Source: Gadus chalcogrammus (Eukaryota > Chordata > Actinopteri > Gadiformes > Gadidae). From it: DNA of 64,000 nt. Both the position numbers and the translations under genes were made by a program. The stretch spans positions 13,318,799-13,382,798 of the forward strand of contig NC_079431.1 in NCBI RefSeq assembly GCF_026213295.1, given 5' to 3'. Positions 1-28,482 of the stretch are shown in pieces. Within the stretch, counting starts at the first letter, position 1. Each line of letters starts with the position of its first letter. Under the pieces are notes generated by a model. The model saw nothing but the letters and a program-made list of their open reading frames with translations. It was not told the DNA's origin and ran no database searches.

Positions 1-118
1 CCGACGGCTGACCACCCACGGACCAACGGCAGACTGAGCCGTTAGCGGGCAGAGCACACCATAAACGGTGTCGTCACACTTTTTCATTTGCACCACAGCG
101 GTAACATCACCATGGTGG

Positions 119-165
<47 letters not shown>

Positions 166-3100
166 CACACAATATATATAATTTGTTTCCCCCCCAAAAA
201 ATAACCATTTGTCTGAAAGTGGAAAAGTTATTTTTGCGGCTGCCTTGGCAATTACGTGTAGGATGACGCAATGAGCAAGTCTGTATGCTCATAGCTTACA
301 GTCCTAGATGCCCAATTGGTACTCCCAAAGTGGAGACCACAATGAACAGTAACAGTCCAAAGCAAACAGCCCCCCACCCCTGGAAACACATTATTTTTAA
401 ACAACAAGAATAAAGACAACAAGAACAACAGGTACAATGCAAGTGGTTGTACTCTGGCAGATCACTGGAGTTCAGCTGCTCTGGGGAAAAGAGAACAAAA
501 CATGGAGGACTGGAGAGGGAGAGAAGCTATTGTCGTCTCCTTATCACTTCAGATGCAAGGGATCTGAAGGAGGTTATACACAGTTTTACAGACAGACTCT
601 CTCTCTCACACACACACACACAAACAGAGACAGAGAGACAGAGAGACAGAGAGACAGAGAGAGAGAGACAAAAGAAAACCTCTGTACCAGAGATGGACAG
701 CTCCAGCCGTATGGGACTGAATCTGACCCACTGACAGACAAGGATCACTTTCACTGTTTTGTGAGTGAATGTGTGTGAAACAGAGAGAGAGTAGGGGGAG
801 AGAAAGAAAGATGGTGAACAGAGATGGCTAGGGTAAGGGGGGAGAATGAATGAATGAGTAGGCCACACATACACACACACACGTCATCTGATACCCGTCA
901 CTTGTGTGCTTTTTCTTTGGCTGGAGAAAGGATAGAAGTAGACGGCATCCTTAAGTTACTTGTTAAGTAACAGTCTGAACCCTTTGCATTTTAGAGTCCT
1001 CATCCGCCTTGAAGCTCACACGCAAGGTTTAATTCTAAAGCCATAGTATCAAGAGTTTCCTATGCAAAACATGTTTCGTTTGAATAACAAAGCAATAGCA
1101 GTCAAAGGAGACTTATCTTGTAGCCAAACGGTATCGTATGTTGTCCACAGTCTATGAATAATAATTAAAAAAAATACGTAAATCAGCCGAGCCATGTCAT
1201 TGAAGTGCTGCAGCTACCCTGACTATTGGGAAGCCTGGCAGACGTTAGCATATATGTGACATAATGGTTGAAGGTCGCGAGACAAAAGCAATGCTTGCCT
1301 ACTGTCATTTGGACACGTAGGCTATCATTTAATATTGACTGAAGTGCGTGCGTAAATATGTACATGAACGTGTACGAGGAAAAGGCGTAAACAGCTTTGA
1401 CATGCATGCAATGATGTCTGGGCTGGGTCACTATGTGTGTTGGGGGGGGTGCGAAAACAAAGTTTAAGAGGCGGGGGGAGAGAGCTCCAATCCCCCAGAC
1501 CACTCACCGCAGCGTGGAGAATCTGTCCCCATTTCAACGCTTTGTGTTACCCAGCGCTGCGAGCCATGCAGTGTGAAGCAGCGCCCACCACTACCAGCAG
1601 CAGGAAAGTAGGTCGAGGATAAAAGCAGAGTGTGGGAGGAAGGCAGCGAGACAGAGACTGACAGAATAAGGGAGGGCGGGAGACAGCCAACAAGTGAGGA
1701 TGTATGCAAACCACAGTGAGGGGAGCTCTGACTCCAAACGGCCCTAGCCTCCCCATCTCTCTCTCTCTCTCTCACTTCCCACACTATCCCCAATCTCGTG
1801 TCCCACTCACTACTTGAACTTACTCGACAAGACAAAGTGTAAACGACTGATTTGATGAACCGTACAGCCCCCACCTTTTGATGGATATCCCACTGAGCTT
1901 GCAAATGTCCACAATATAAATTGTAGGCATAGGAACTGATCAGATAATAGTGATGTGACAAAGGAACATTGTCAGCATGCAGGACTCCTTCAATAACAGG
2001 ATTAATTTTACTGGAACTGCATCCGGCCACATTAAAGATGAAATTAAGCCTTTATAAATAAAACATAGGGCTGTTGAAGGAGTTACAGCAGAGCAACAAT
2101 CTCCCCCCTGCACTCCTCCATTGCAACCAGCAGGCCAGCTGCACATTTGTGACATTAGTGACATTTCCCACAAAGCACCAAATAGAACAACAAGGACCTA
2201 CGATTAAATCCACTTTGACGTTAAGCCACAGATTAACAAGTGCCTTATGAAATGACACAATCACTGCTTTAATATCTTGATGGGTACACGTTTTATTTTA
2301 GAAATCGCTCCCAAAATAATCCGTCGACGGTTGTGTGATTTACCGCCTCAGTAACCATGACAACAAGACGATCAGTTGTTGTCGTTTTCCAAAAGGCAGC
2401 CTTTTAAAGTAACACTAACACAGGCGTCTCTATATATCTAAATAAGTAGTTTGTCTTCAGCAGTTGGCTAAGTCCATGAAAGGATTTTTTTTTAACGATG
2501 TATTAATGTGTACAGAAAAAGAAAAAAGGAGCAGTTTGGCGTGTGGTTCGTGTTGGACAGAGCCAAGTCACATGCCTGCTTGTTCCCTCCACAGATGGCT
2601 GCATTGATTAACTTAAGTGTATCTGCTGCGAGAGATGGACATCTCCAAAAATGTGACTGGAACGTCACTTCTGTAAGTGAACAGCGATTAGTAGGACCCG
2701 GGAAGCAAAATATACGTACATGAATACGCAGGCTTTGTGCCAAAGCAAAATGGCTTAGGCTGTCAAGACCAGGCAGTATCAGAGCTTAACTGCCCCTTGC
2801 TGCAGTCGCATACATTTCCTGTAATCTATGTTTTTATTTAAAGTGGGTAGATGTGCTAATTGCCAAGGCTATAAATATGTGTGTCCGATAGTGAAGAGTT
2901 GAAAGTGGTTAAAAGAACAACAACACAGATCACAGGCCAGTAGGGTGCGTCTTTAAAAAGGTAGGTGGGGGTTTGGATTGCATGCCAGAGGAGCATCTGG
3001 CCCATTGATTGCCAGTCCCAACAGAGGTCTGAAACAGACAACTGCTGCCTAACAGGAACCACTGTCCCTGTGAACGGACAAGACGCAACACGACTCACCA

Positions 3101-4825
3101 CCACCGCCTCCACCACCACCACACTACCCTGCAGCCAGTCCACTCTTCAGTTTGAGGGTTCAGCTTCCAGTCTCTACCCATTCCAGCCAAAGTGTACTGG
3201 CTTCAAGCCCCAATGTCTGCAGCCTACATGAGAGGCATCCTCAAGCAGGATGCAGGTGACACAGGACTCTATGAAGCATGAGCAAAACAGACATTTTGCA
3301 TTGATGTAAAGCCTTTGTAGATGGACCGGTGGGCTAGACACCTGAGAGGACGTGGCTGGAGAGGAGCAGAGTGATGAGGCGAGAGAGATTATCCCCTTTG
3401 CCTTTCCTGCTCTCTCATCCCGTGAGAATACCTTCTACCACTCATGGCTCACAGTGCTTTAATGGGAATGGAGAAGCTGCAATACTGTTTACTTCCCTGC
3501 TACTCTTTCCTCCTCCTCTGCCTCCTCCTCCTCCTATGTCTCGGACCCCTTTCCCACCCCCTAACCCATTGTCACTGAGCATCAGGAAGCACCCGTTTAT
3601 GGACCAACCCCCCTTTCCGTCAACGACAGTCCCCATACTCACTCTGTCACTCTGTCACGCAGCCAGGCCCCTAATCCTCTTAGAGAGAACGCGATATGGC
3701 CAGGGCGCCCATGCCAAGTGCAACACTGTGCAAGAGCTTGAGCAGGGGTTTGAATTGATGATGATTTTTTTGCAGAATAAATAAACAGAGGGAATGAAAA
3801 GACCCGCGAATGGGACGGAAATGAGATTGGAATGACATTTTCTTCAGGACCAGAGGCTAAAGTCGAGACGGCAGACTTTTATTCTTTAACAGCTACTTCT
3901 AATTCCTGTAAAATGCTTTTGCGTAACTAACGGGAGTTAAAAATAAAAATAAAATGTGCAGCTACCTTGGCGTTCGCCACCTGCAAAGGAAAACATATTT
4001 TTTCCGGAAGGTGGAGCCAAGACGTGCCTTGGCTCGAAACGAAAAATAAGCATTCTGAAATGTGCGCTCATGTGCGCCCTGTGTACCACGCACACACTGG
4101 AAAACTGTGCAAAATCAGCTGATCGCAGCGTTCATTTTGTGAGATATCCAAATGCTCTGTGGTCAAGCTGATACATTAGGTTACATTGAACATTGATGTC
4201 TTTAAAAATGGTTCAATAGTTTAATAAATAAGAAAGCTAAGGAAAGCTTCCAAAGAACTCTCCTTTTCCAATTTTGCAACAGATAAACCCCCAGTTTATT
4301 GCTGCATTGATGCTTCCTTAACACAAGTTAAACTTCTGACTTATGGACTGTTGTGTATTGACTCAACACTGTAGGTGGGGTCAGGGGGCATGGGGGAAAC
4401 CCTGCAGCTACATGAACATTTTCTTTTCATATAGCAGCCATTAACGTTGCAAAATCAAAAGTCATCAAATTCAAGGAAATAACTAATATTCCTCCTCTTC
4501 ACACAAGCTGCCTGATGCGTTTTTGCTATTTTAACATGTTTTACATCAGACGGTAGCTGTCTCGACCGGGCTGAAAGTTCACCATGTAGATCACCATGAG
4601 AATGGATTGTGAGGTTTGATGTGCGGTAGACACCACTGGAAGGCGTGCAGCAAAAGCGATCGTTCCCTCAACCAAGAGTATCCCATCGGGGCATCAGCTC
4701 TGTTGCCAACTGAGTGTCACCCAAGGCAATTAACTTCCAAAATACATGGCACCTGTTTGGCACGCAAGGAGATTGCATGCTCAAGTCCCACCTGTGAGTG
4801 TTTTTGTGGGATTTTGTGTTTTTAC
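1..4825. other. MGAT4A intronic sequence at the left window edge
   Basis: No coding exon could be supported here. It holds a CA repeat at 121-170, a GA/CA-rich tract at about 600-672 and ordinary unique-looking sequence. Short open frames in it show no recognisable domain. It is taken as the MGAT4A intron downstream of exon 3 because later exons of that gene are missing. Confidence 0.6.
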
Positions 4826-13904
<9,079 letters not shown>

Positions 13905-15975
13905 TTCATTTCAGCGATCCCCTCCACGACACACGGGGACCCCGGTCTGCCGTGCCTCTCACCGCCTTCAGGACGTCAAGCCGGGCGTCGGTGAATGCAT
14001 ATGGTGGCCACAAACTGCCCCTGGGTTAGTGACGGCGAGCAACAGTGAAGGAATGAATATGAATGATTCCGGATGTGTACCCCCGGTGTGTTTAAGTATT
14101 GTGTTGTTGTGGTAGTAGCCGTGGGGGTCTCTACCGTAAAACCAGGAGGGCTGTTGTCTAGCTGCTCCTGCGCCTTTTCAGATCAGTCACGAGGCATTGG
14201 CAGTCCAGAGTCCCGATGCTTTTTACAGGCTTCCGTGACGCGCGCGACTCGCATGGCAAGGGAGAGAGCCGGAGGAACGACACACCGCTGGACGTCAACA
14301 CATGACAGACCTACTGCTATACATCCACGACACAAACCGCACCATTAGCCCACAACAGGTTTGACAGCTACTGGGTTTTGACGTCGGCTGGCTCACACGG
14401 TCGAATGAGAATGTATCCAGCTTTAAAAGAAAGAAAGCATGCAAGTTTAGAGATTGTCGCTCAAATATCAGCCGAGAAATAAGTGTTTCACTCGATAAAT
14501 AAGTCGTCTCTCCTCCAAACAATACCAATTGGCCGGAGTTTCTAAGTTTACTGAGCTAGAGTAACGTTACGCATAGCATGAACGCTAGTCATTGCAGCAT
14601 TTCAATGGGGTCCTTACCTAAAAAATTAGAAACTTGACGGAAGTGTACTTTGCACGGCGTTATGGATTGTATCCAATTTAAAAATGACCTTATTAAAATA
14701 CGATTATGACAGCACGGAAACCGATATCAATTGAGCGTTTTATAGTAAAAACGTCTGCCTTTTCCAGATGTAGCGTCACAAGTCACAGATCGCTGTCATT
14801 GGTCTATGGGTGGGTGCGTTAGATTTAATTCCCTTTCCAGGAAGGGTAACGATATCAGCTGAAGCAGGAGGTACCTTCATCCTTAACTCCACCTCGCGGG
14901 TGACACGCAAAATGTATTAATCTTTGGAAATGTGTTGAATCCATACATTCAACAATTTCCATACTGCAGTGCAGTGTCAGCATTTGTTTAGGGGAATCCT
15001 TTAAAACAATCATTGGATTTGTATCGCATTACTGTCAGACTGTTGCAAATCGCATACGCTAGTAGGGACATGTTTACCGAAATGGATCAAATGTAGCATT
15101 CTAGAGCCATCTTGCGTTGGCACTATGAAATCACCAAGCACGTCCAATGACGTTATGCCAGATATATCGTCGTGTCTTGAGAGGATCCTTATTTGAAAAT
15201 GAATGTTAACAAATCAACATTTAATCTGCTACATTTGATCATCGGTTAAGTCATACCTGTCTGAATGCATTATCACATTCAATGATATCTACACAACCGC
15301 ATGAACTTTGGCTCATTTTAATTAAAATAGAGGTTACAGCTGCATAACAGTCACATAACATAATACTTGTTTGAGTATGCATTTTGAACATTAGATCTAA
15401 GGAATAAAAGGCGGTTCCCACTATTCACAGACATAAGGCAAACAGAAACCCTGTCGGACACAAACATAAACAATTTCCAGACATGGACGCTGTCTCTATT
15501 TAAAAAAGGTGCTGCATTGTACACAGGAAGTATCAAACCAAAAAGTAAAGTCATTGAAATGAATCTCAAAACAATCACATATGTATTGTGTGTGCTAGAA
15601 CATTCAGTTAATGGAGCAAAATATGTAGGCTTGAAATAAATAACACCTTTGAAACATGCCTATATGCATTCAAAATATATGAAAATCATATTCTTATTCC
15701 AGATATAGGATTATTTCTGTTATTGTCATGATTTCTTTAATGCTGCAATGTCACATTTAGGATTATGATGAAAGGTCAAGGCTGAAAACATGCCTTATAG
15801 CTCCCAAGTGGTTTGATTTAATTTGATGAAAGTGGCATGGAGATATAAACATTTTAATGATATAAATCTGTGTAATCAATCATCATATTTGAAAAGAAAG
15901 AAATTCCAGTCAATGTCTATCCAGTGATTTAGCCTTTGTATTTGTGCCTCCACCTGCATTCATGTGTTTCTTGAG
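13905..15975. other. Interval between CREG2 stop and MGAT4A start
   Basis: It should contain the CREG2 3' UTR on its right and the MGAT4A promoter and 5' UTR on its left. The 14,000-14,350 stretch is richer in CpG (for example GACGCGCGCGACTCGC near 14,240), which fits a promoter. No further coding exon or RNA gene was recognised. Confidence 0.5.
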
Positions 15976-17405
15976 TCAGTTTTTCTTAGAGAAAGGGGTA
16001 GCTCTGAAGTAATCTTCGACTGGTATGCTTGAGACTCCTCCGAACCAATTCTGTAGCCAGACCTGGACCAACTCGAGCTTCATGAAGAACCACTTGTGTC
16101 CCACTGGCCATTTTCCCATTATAGGATGTCTGTAATAACAAGGAGATGAGACATAAATAGTTGTATTGGATCAAATTGGCCTAGTTAAAAAAATGCTTGA
16201 AATGTACATGTATTAAGTGCACCAATTAACTGTATAGCATTAAAGTCACCTTGAAAACACTGCTTCCTTCGCAAACTCCAGTTCCTCTGGGCCCACATCC
16301 ACCATCTTCCCCGTTAACGTCAGTCGAGCACATCTTGGATCTTCAGGATCATATATCATTTTCCTAGAAAAAATATTAAATTTGTGTCAAATCTCAATAA
16401 CAATGCGGTGTGTCTAATGACCCTATACTGTAATGTTTCAGTCAAATACATTAACAGTTGTATCATAACAAACCTGCAATATTCTCCTTCAGACTCTGAG
16501 ATGGTAAACGATGCATTGGGATTGCTTCTCAGGTCTGCCACAGAGTTATCCATTGCAGTGACATAGAAATAGATCACTCCAGTACTGTTCTCAAATGGTC
16601 CATCGCTCACAGAGAAGATGTTGCCAAAGGGGTAACCCTTAATCTGCAGTGAGGCCAAGACATCAAAGTAATATACATCAATACATACACAGCACATTAC
16701 AGGGAAAATATGTGACGTAACCAATGGTTTTAACAAGTTAAGCAAATTACGAATGCTTACTTCTTTATGGACTTGCGGAGTAGGGTAGTAAAATCTCTGT
16801 TTGTATTTTTTTTTCGACGCGGAAATAAACACATAGGTCTACAAATGCCCATGACATAGGAATAGGGCTACGGGGTACAGAGAGTAACAAACAGACCTCG
16901 TGTTATGCAAAATAATTAGAAATATAGGATTGCCTGAATCAAATTAACACATAATACCCGAATAGCGTCAGAGTTGGCCTACCTTTTCTTGAGTTGAGAT
17001 GGTAGAAAGATGTCCCCAGTCACTGTAATGAGCGATGTATCTGGCCGTTCTAGCGGTCTCTTCATGCGGCGGAGGGTCGACATTACCCGGCTCTTTGACT
17101 TCTCCCACCCGATAAGAAAATACATGCGACGAAACCGTGTCCACGTTTTCGTTCTCGGATTTGATCCGTTCTCCGGTGCTTTCAGCGCCCTCCACTAGCC
17201 CCTGAGGTGGATAGGCCTGCTTCCATAACACAACATTGTCTCTCAGTAATGAAGGGGAAACCTCTTCGGATAAGGCATCTAGTTCTTCTTCCACTACAAC
17301 GTCTTTGGGAGATACCGCCCATGAAACAGAGTTTCTGATGGTATAGGTCCGACAGAAACACAGGCTACTGAAAAATATTGCCAAAGAAAGGTACTGGTGC
17401 CCCAT
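15976..17405 (-). CDS. CREG2: Cellular repressor of E1A-stimulated genes 2 (CREG2), complete
   Basis: Four coding exons: 16983-17405, 16474-16643, 16250-16363 and 15976-16129, in frame, 286 aa (human about 290). The ATG at 17405 opens a signal peptide (MGHQYLSLAIFFSSLCFC). The next part contains SVSWAV, an acidic linker and VFSYR, which are CREG2 rather than CREG1 features. The CREG domain (FMN-binding split-barrel fold, pyridoxamine-oxidase-like) spans about residues 120-286, with PFGNIFSVSDGPF, DPEDPRCARLTLTGKM, EFAKEAVFSRHP and WFFMKLELVQVWLQNWFGG. An N-glycosylation sequon lies at N160 (ENST). The family is secreted or endolysosomal, and human CREG2 is brain-enriched; no enzyme activity is established. 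The gene lies just upstream of MGAT4A on the same strand, with 2.1 kb between its stop and the MGAT4A start. Confidence 0.94.
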
Positions 17406-18579
17406 TTCGATTGCATATATGTGACCCCTTGGTTGCCAACGGCGGGTATGGTAATGTTGTTGTTTTGTGTTGTCCCGCCCACTCGAGCCTGCAGTTATGC
17501 CTATATAAATTTTTTTTTTATAGATCCATGCTACTGATAGACACGTGATCATCCGTTGTACTTACCGATACGTATAATATATGTAGGTAATATCAAATGT
17601 AAATGTACCAAGCTAGGAAATACAGGGTATGCCCAACAAGAAGTAAGATGACCGGAGACACCGACCAAAACAAAATAGCCAAAGGACCAAAATAACCTAA
17701 ATTGCTGCCCCCTCGCGAAATTCAAAGGTAATGTCATTTTGGAAAATACTCCTGTTGGGACAGGTTTATACTGTGATTGGATGAATGTACTTAATAACTA
17801 TCAAGTAGGTCTGGAGAATCTGCATTTTCACAAGGCAACAAATGGAGACTAGCAAAGGGTCTTGGAAAATGTGTCTTAATAATATCACAAATTATGTAAC
17901 TTTCTTTACTTTACTCCTAAAAGTAGATTGTATAAGTTAGCATTTGTATTGCCCCTATATCCAATCGGTGTCATACTGAGGACATGGCAATCTCCTGACT
18001 ATTTTAATGTAGATTCCTCTAGTTGTCCTGCATTCTTGCAGATATTTCCACTTTCCCCATATATTGCAAATAACTTGTTATCTCCCACCACAACAGTCTC
18101 CAAGACGGTCACTCCTCTCACCTTTGTTTTGTCAATACATAAAAACCTTTGTTGTTACTGCCCAAGATATAAGAATTTCTATGTAAGAATCATATACAAC
18201 CACATTTGACTCATGAAGCTGCTTCGTATATATGCTGCGTATGAGCCTTCCTATTATCCTGCCTCATTAAATCGATTATCCAAGACGAGTCCTGCAATAA
18301 ATAGTTTTTCATCAGAAATATATCAGCAGCAACATCCATTTTTTCCACCTATATAGTTTAATGACACATCTATATGAATGTCTGTACATTAAGGCTCTGC
18401 CAAAAACAACTCAACCAATAGAATTTTTAATTTTTTGAAAATTTACATAGATTGCTACGAGAGTGAGTGGATCAACCAAAACATGTGTTGAAATAGGGTT
18501 AGCAATATATTTATAACAATCTATTAAGTAAAAAGTTATTTGTACACCTTCAGATTCATAGGCTAGGTATGAACGTTTC
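17406..18579. other. Interval between CRACDL stop and CREG2 start
   Basis: CREG2 promoter on the right, CRACDL 3' UTR on the left. The sequence is AT-rich from 17,700 on. No open frame with a recognisable domain, no tRNA or other RNA gene and no clear repeat was seen. Confidence 0.5.
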
Positions 18580-23539
<4,960 letters not shown>

Positions 23540-23543
23540 TGCT

Positions 23544-24791
23544 CTGGTCAAGAAATAAAAACAAAGAAAGTCGAATTTGGGACAATACCAACGAGAATCA
23601 ATAACGTTTATGGATCTTATTGTCTGCCGAGAGGTCAGAGTCTTTCTGAACGGTGGACATTAGTAATCCGATGAATTGTCTTTGCATATGAGCACCTCAG
23701 GCACTTATCAACATCAGACGCACCACCAAAGTTCAAAGGTTTATTGACGATGAACAAACTTGAGTCTTTCCGAAGCAAGAAGGCGTGGTTAGAACGTTCC
23801 TTGTACTGTGAACTCCCCTAGAGTTATGAGTATACGGCACAAAAAGAGGCAACAAACCATACATAGCTAGTGCACTGTTTATTGTATATTCATTGGATAA
23901 ATATGCGAATAATCAAACTAATAATCATACTGATCATAATAATAACCATAATCATATGTTTATACTTTACAGTGTATAGAGGTTATGAATTGAGTAAAAA
24001 TAATACACACTTGCAGTGACACTATAGGCCTACATGCTCTGTGATGTAAATAGCATCTGACATGCATGCTTGATAGAGCAAGATGCGGCAGGCCATGGAC
24101 AAACATGCAAAGTCCACACCACACCTTTTGCTTTCACAAGCCTCCTGTTAGCTAATGAACACCCTGGTTGGCATGCATACCGTCGAGCATGAGACACAAA
24201 ACTAAGAAAACAGAATCTCAACTCTGGGCTTTCTGAAGTTCTTCTTCACAAAATGTACAGTACCACCATCATTTAAAACCCTGCAATATTCAGGGCTTGA
24301 AATAATAAAGCTGCTTTATAAAGACTTGAGGGGGGTCACATGTACTATGACCCAAACCATAGCACCAACAGAAACAGGAGATTATCCCCTGGATTATTGA
24401 CATTGCCGAGTGATCCTTGCAAGATTTCACAGCCCATAATCCACAACAACGGTTTAATCACAAACCCATGGACCGCAGAAGCCCAGAAAACTCACAACAG
24501 GAGTGGACTCAATAAAACCAATGTTGTACTTCTCTTCTCTTTTCATTAAAAACTGTAATATAACCATATATTTTTTCATATAGCATACATCACCCATAAG
24601 GGTGATCTTTGACTTACCAAACGTCCATTCGTTGCTCTCTGGGCCTTTTCTCCTCCTTATAAATACTGTTCTGCTGGTAAAGAGCTTCCGTCCTCTCTGC
24701 AAACTCCTGCCTCTGCCGTCCACATCTGTCTACAGTGGGAGGTGGAGGGGAATCGAGAAACTAGGAGGGTAAGAAGGGTAAAAGAAAAAAG

Positions 24792-24872
<81 letters not shown>

Positions 24873-26410
24873 GGAGGCAAGGTCACTCCATGAAAGAGTG
24901 AGCCGGCACACAAAGAGAAAGAGGACAGGATAGAATGAGACGCGGCAACAGAGAAAGGGAGAGGGACAGAGTGGGAGAGTGAGAGAGAGAGAGTGTGAGA
25001 GAGAGAGAGATAGAGGGAGAGGGAGAGATAGTCTATTACATTAGTGGCACACTGTGGCCCTCTGCGCTAAGCTCCTTATGAAACGCTAACCTGATTTTAG
25101 TCCCAGAAATGAGAGTAAAGGAAAAAAATAAAACCTGGTTGGAAAGAGGACAGCCATTACTGCTGATGGAATTGTTTGCACTTGCTCTAAAGGCTGTTGG
25201 ACAACCCCCAAAGATTCATACAGGTGCCACAATGGAGGATGCATTTGTCCATTGGTTTGAATGCGCTGGGCAAGAGACAAATAGCCACATCAAAAGGAAA
25301 TCAAACATGCCCTGCCGGAGGGAACACACCTGCAGGACATTCTTTATATGGGCATTGCAGCTGAATGAACTACCAAAAGCCAATATTTTGATTGACCACC
25401 TTTCACGCATCTCTACTGGTATTACTGGAAATGTGAGGTGTGTGTGTGTGTGGTTGGAGAACTGTGATTTGTTAAGGCCTCTTGTACATGGCACCACAAT
25501 GCCCACGGGAGCCCCACTCCATAGATGTTTATTGGTAACTTTTTACCTAGCTATAATAACTAACTAGTCATTACATAACATACCATAGAGCAACATAGAT
25601 GCTGGTAAATTATTAGTCTCAATATATATATATATATATATATACATTTTCTGGGTCAAAAACTGATTGATGGTTATCATTATATGGGAGAGATGATCAT
25701 ACGTAGATGGATGGATTATATACTTTTTCTTTGTAAGGACAGTTGAGGAATGAGATTAAAGCAGAAGATAATCCGATCACTGCTCTTTGGATTCACTGAA
25801 GAGATGGTTACCATACATTCAATGCAAAGTACACAATGTCAATGATAATTTACCTCTCATAAATTTACCAGCAGCTACTATGATGTGAGATTCCACCTAC
25901 ATGATTAGTCTCGTTAAAGTATTTTAAACCAAAAAATAAAACAGATCACACATTTTTTTTATGAAACAAGGGAGGTTAGACTGTAATTTAAACAATAAAT
26001 CTTAGAAAAAGGTTATATATTTATTGAAAAATGATTTAAGGTTAAAGTTTTCCACAAGATGGCGCCATCGCTTCCTAGGAGGGTTGGTCATTGGGATGCA
26101 TAAGGTATTACATAAACCTACAATTATTCCATACAAAATATACAAATATTGCCAATGTTTTAAATAAAAACAAAAAAAGTTGAATTACATGCCCCCAATT
26201 ATTTCAATATAATCTGAAAGCAGTCTATATCTAAAAGCAGTGTTAAAATATAAAATAGGTATGAGGCTAGCACATGACAGTGACCAGAACCAATATTTAA
26301 AACCTCCTCCATGCTATAGACATTTTCTCAAGGCACCAAAGAAGGAGAAAGAAGGTAGAGAGACATCTCCTGCTTGTGTTCAGTATCGATTGTTTTCTAA
26401 AATATTCTCT
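23544..26410. other. Interval between MITD1 stop and the CRACDL ATG exon
   Basis: It should hold the MITD1 3' UTR and the CRACDL promoter with at least one untranslated exon, which I could not locate. It contains the GA repeat at 24796-24869, further GA-rich sequence to 25,030, and a short TA run at 25622-25645. No coding exon is supported. Confidence 0.5.
24796..24869. repeat. (GA)n microsatellite
   Basis: About 36 uninterrupted AG units in a longer purine-rich region upstream of CRACDL. Confidence 0.98.
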
Positions 26411-28482
26411 TCACATAACGTCTCCTAGTTTCTTTGTGTGTTTGGTGTGAAAAATGTCCACTGTGGTCTCATGGCACCGCCTGAGATCATAGTCACAATA
26501 TCCAACGGAAAAGCGGCCCTGCAGGACAGAATGAACACTTTTAGAAACTCACCAAAAACAATATAATAATAATAATAATAATAATGTCACGTTTTCTTTC
26601 CAATTTTGTTCACAACACTTGGTAAGCCTAAAGAAGCAATGAGCTTGACCCCAAAAATGACATGTCTCTTATTTCGATTTAATTTGTCCTTTAACTTGCC
26701 AAAAAGGGAACAATACAAACAAAGGCATGAAATCCAAATAAGGGCCAAAAAACGTTGTTTCTACTAGGCTTCCAGCTCTGTTTTCCCGGCCATGATATAT
26801 CTTTACTTTTAACGTCATGACTCTATCGAAGCCTAATGGGCCAATGCCAATATGCAATTTCAATTATAAACATATACAATGAAAACCAATATCTCAAAAT
26901 ATGCAAACTAGAATTTTTTTTATTAATTTGGCTCTTACAATTGCATTAATAGTTCTTAAGAAATAAATAGAGTTAAATAAAATGCAACATCATGGATACT
27001 GTCTTACCTTAGATTTCTTAAAGTAGTCAAGTCCTCTTCCTATCTTGATGATCCAGCCGTTGTCAAACCTTTCAAGGAAATGAAACGAATAATAATCAGG
27101 CTACAACTTATTATATATTACATCAATACGCTACCATTGCTGCCATATAAAGCTGCACACAATTGGGCAGATATCTCGCAGCATTAAGTACTCATGTGTA
27201 GGTTATGTATAGTATATTTGTGACTTTGTGTTGCTAGAACATTAACCACACCTGATCTCTCTGTCATGGATGGTGGAGGAGTACTGAAGGTCCAGGGATA
27301 CTCCTTGAGTCTGAAGACTCTGCTTTACCTCAGCCAGGGCAGTGTTCTGCTGGCCACTGTCCACCTGCAAGACAGCACAGACAGAATCACTTAAGGGTTG
27401 GCATTTGTAAGGGCTTCATCTATGCATGTATGTACAGAATGTATGCATGCATGTATGTATGTATGTATGTATGTATGTATGTATGTATGTATGTATGTAT
27501 GTATGTATGTATGTATGTATGTATGTATGTATGTATGTATGTATGTATGAGTGACAGTGTTCTTTATGTCTGTGAACTGCAGTGCCTAAATAGAGTAGAT
27601 GGCAGTGATAAATAAGAGTCATTGCCTACTTCATCCTGGGACGTAAGCAGGTGGATTGTTTTCACTTGGCAGTCGGCTTTCAGCAACATCTCACAGAAGC
27701 GGAGGAAGTTGTACAACTAAGAAGTAAGAAGGGATGGCCTTTTTTAGTATATGAAAAATGTTCTTTAGTGTATCTTCGTGAGCTGGAAATCGGCAGTACC
27801 TGATGGATGTGTCGGATGTAGGGATCTTCTACCCAGACCTCTGAGAGAGCACTGCTTATGTAGGGCTTGAATAACATCCCATAGCTGTAACCTGTGGCAT
27901 CCTCAGATATTTTCATCTGCTCGTGGTATTTACCATCTGATTGAGGATAACATTTTGGGGAGATTAGTTAATAGTACGAAGTAATACATTCCTCAGGAAG
28001 ATGAGGATAAAAATTTACGTTTAAACGACATGGCTCAATAACAAAGATATACGCTGCCTGGTACCCTCTTTAAGTTGGTTCACGTGAACTTTGATCTGCT
28101 CCGCTCTTTCCATGTAGCCCTTGATTTTCCCCCTGTAGTGCACTTTCTTTGGGTCATCTTTGACGGCTAGTGGAAGAAGATACATCAGTTGAGCAGTTTA
28201 GCACAAATGGTTATATTATAACAGAGTTTCAAATAGGGAGAGAAAGAGACAGCTGCATAGAGAAACAAAGAGAGAGGGGGAGAGAGAGAGGGGGAGAGAG
28301 AGAGAGATGGAGAGAGAAATGAGAGGGGGAGATATACCTTTCAGGACGTCCATAAGCAACTGTATGCCCTCCTGATAACAGACAAGGGACTCTTGAAAAC
28401 GAGCACCCTGGTCCAGCTCAACAGCACGCTTAAGGACAGAGACAGCAGATGCCTCCATCCCAGTAACGTGATTTTGTGTCAT
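26411..28482 (-). CDS. MITD1: MIT domain-containing protein 1
   Basis: Seven coding exons: 28338-28482, 28065-28166, 27800-27936, 27630-27716, 27252-27364, 27008-27068 and 26411-26518. They give 250 aa (human 249). The N-terminal MIT three-helix domain (about residues 8-85) has [27 protein letters not shown] and [16 protein letters not shown]. The C-terminal phospholipase-D-like membrane-binding domain (about 95-245) has [46 protein letters not shown] and [10 protein letters not shown]. In mammals the MIT domain binds ESCRT-III tails and the protein stabilises the midbody during abscission. The ATG at 28482 is chosen because upstream in-frame sequence lacks another ATG. It is divergent from MRPL30 with 691 bp between the start codons. 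Intron 4 carries the long ATGT repeat, and intron 1 (171 bp) is largely CT-rich. Confidence 0.96.
27451..27549. repeat. (ATGT)n tetranucleotide repeat in MITD1 intron 4
   Basis: About 25 units of ATGT, lying between MITD1 exons at 27252-27364 and 27630-27716. Open frames of repeating Met-Tyr-Val-Cys or Ile-His-Thr-Tyr over it are artefacts. Confidence 0.98.

Noticed and set aside
3371..3784. Pro-rich 137-codon plus-strand frame
   Set aside because: Low-complexity, no domain, no splice or promoter support; it lies in an MGAT4A intron.
16968..17552. Longer CREG2 start upstream of MGHQYLS
   Set aside because: The extra residues hold no ATG in frame and would bury the signal peptide.
27416..27622. 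Tandem ATGT repeat as a CRISPR-like or functional array
   Set aside because: It is a pure tetranucleotide microsatellite without spacers, inside a vertebrate intron.
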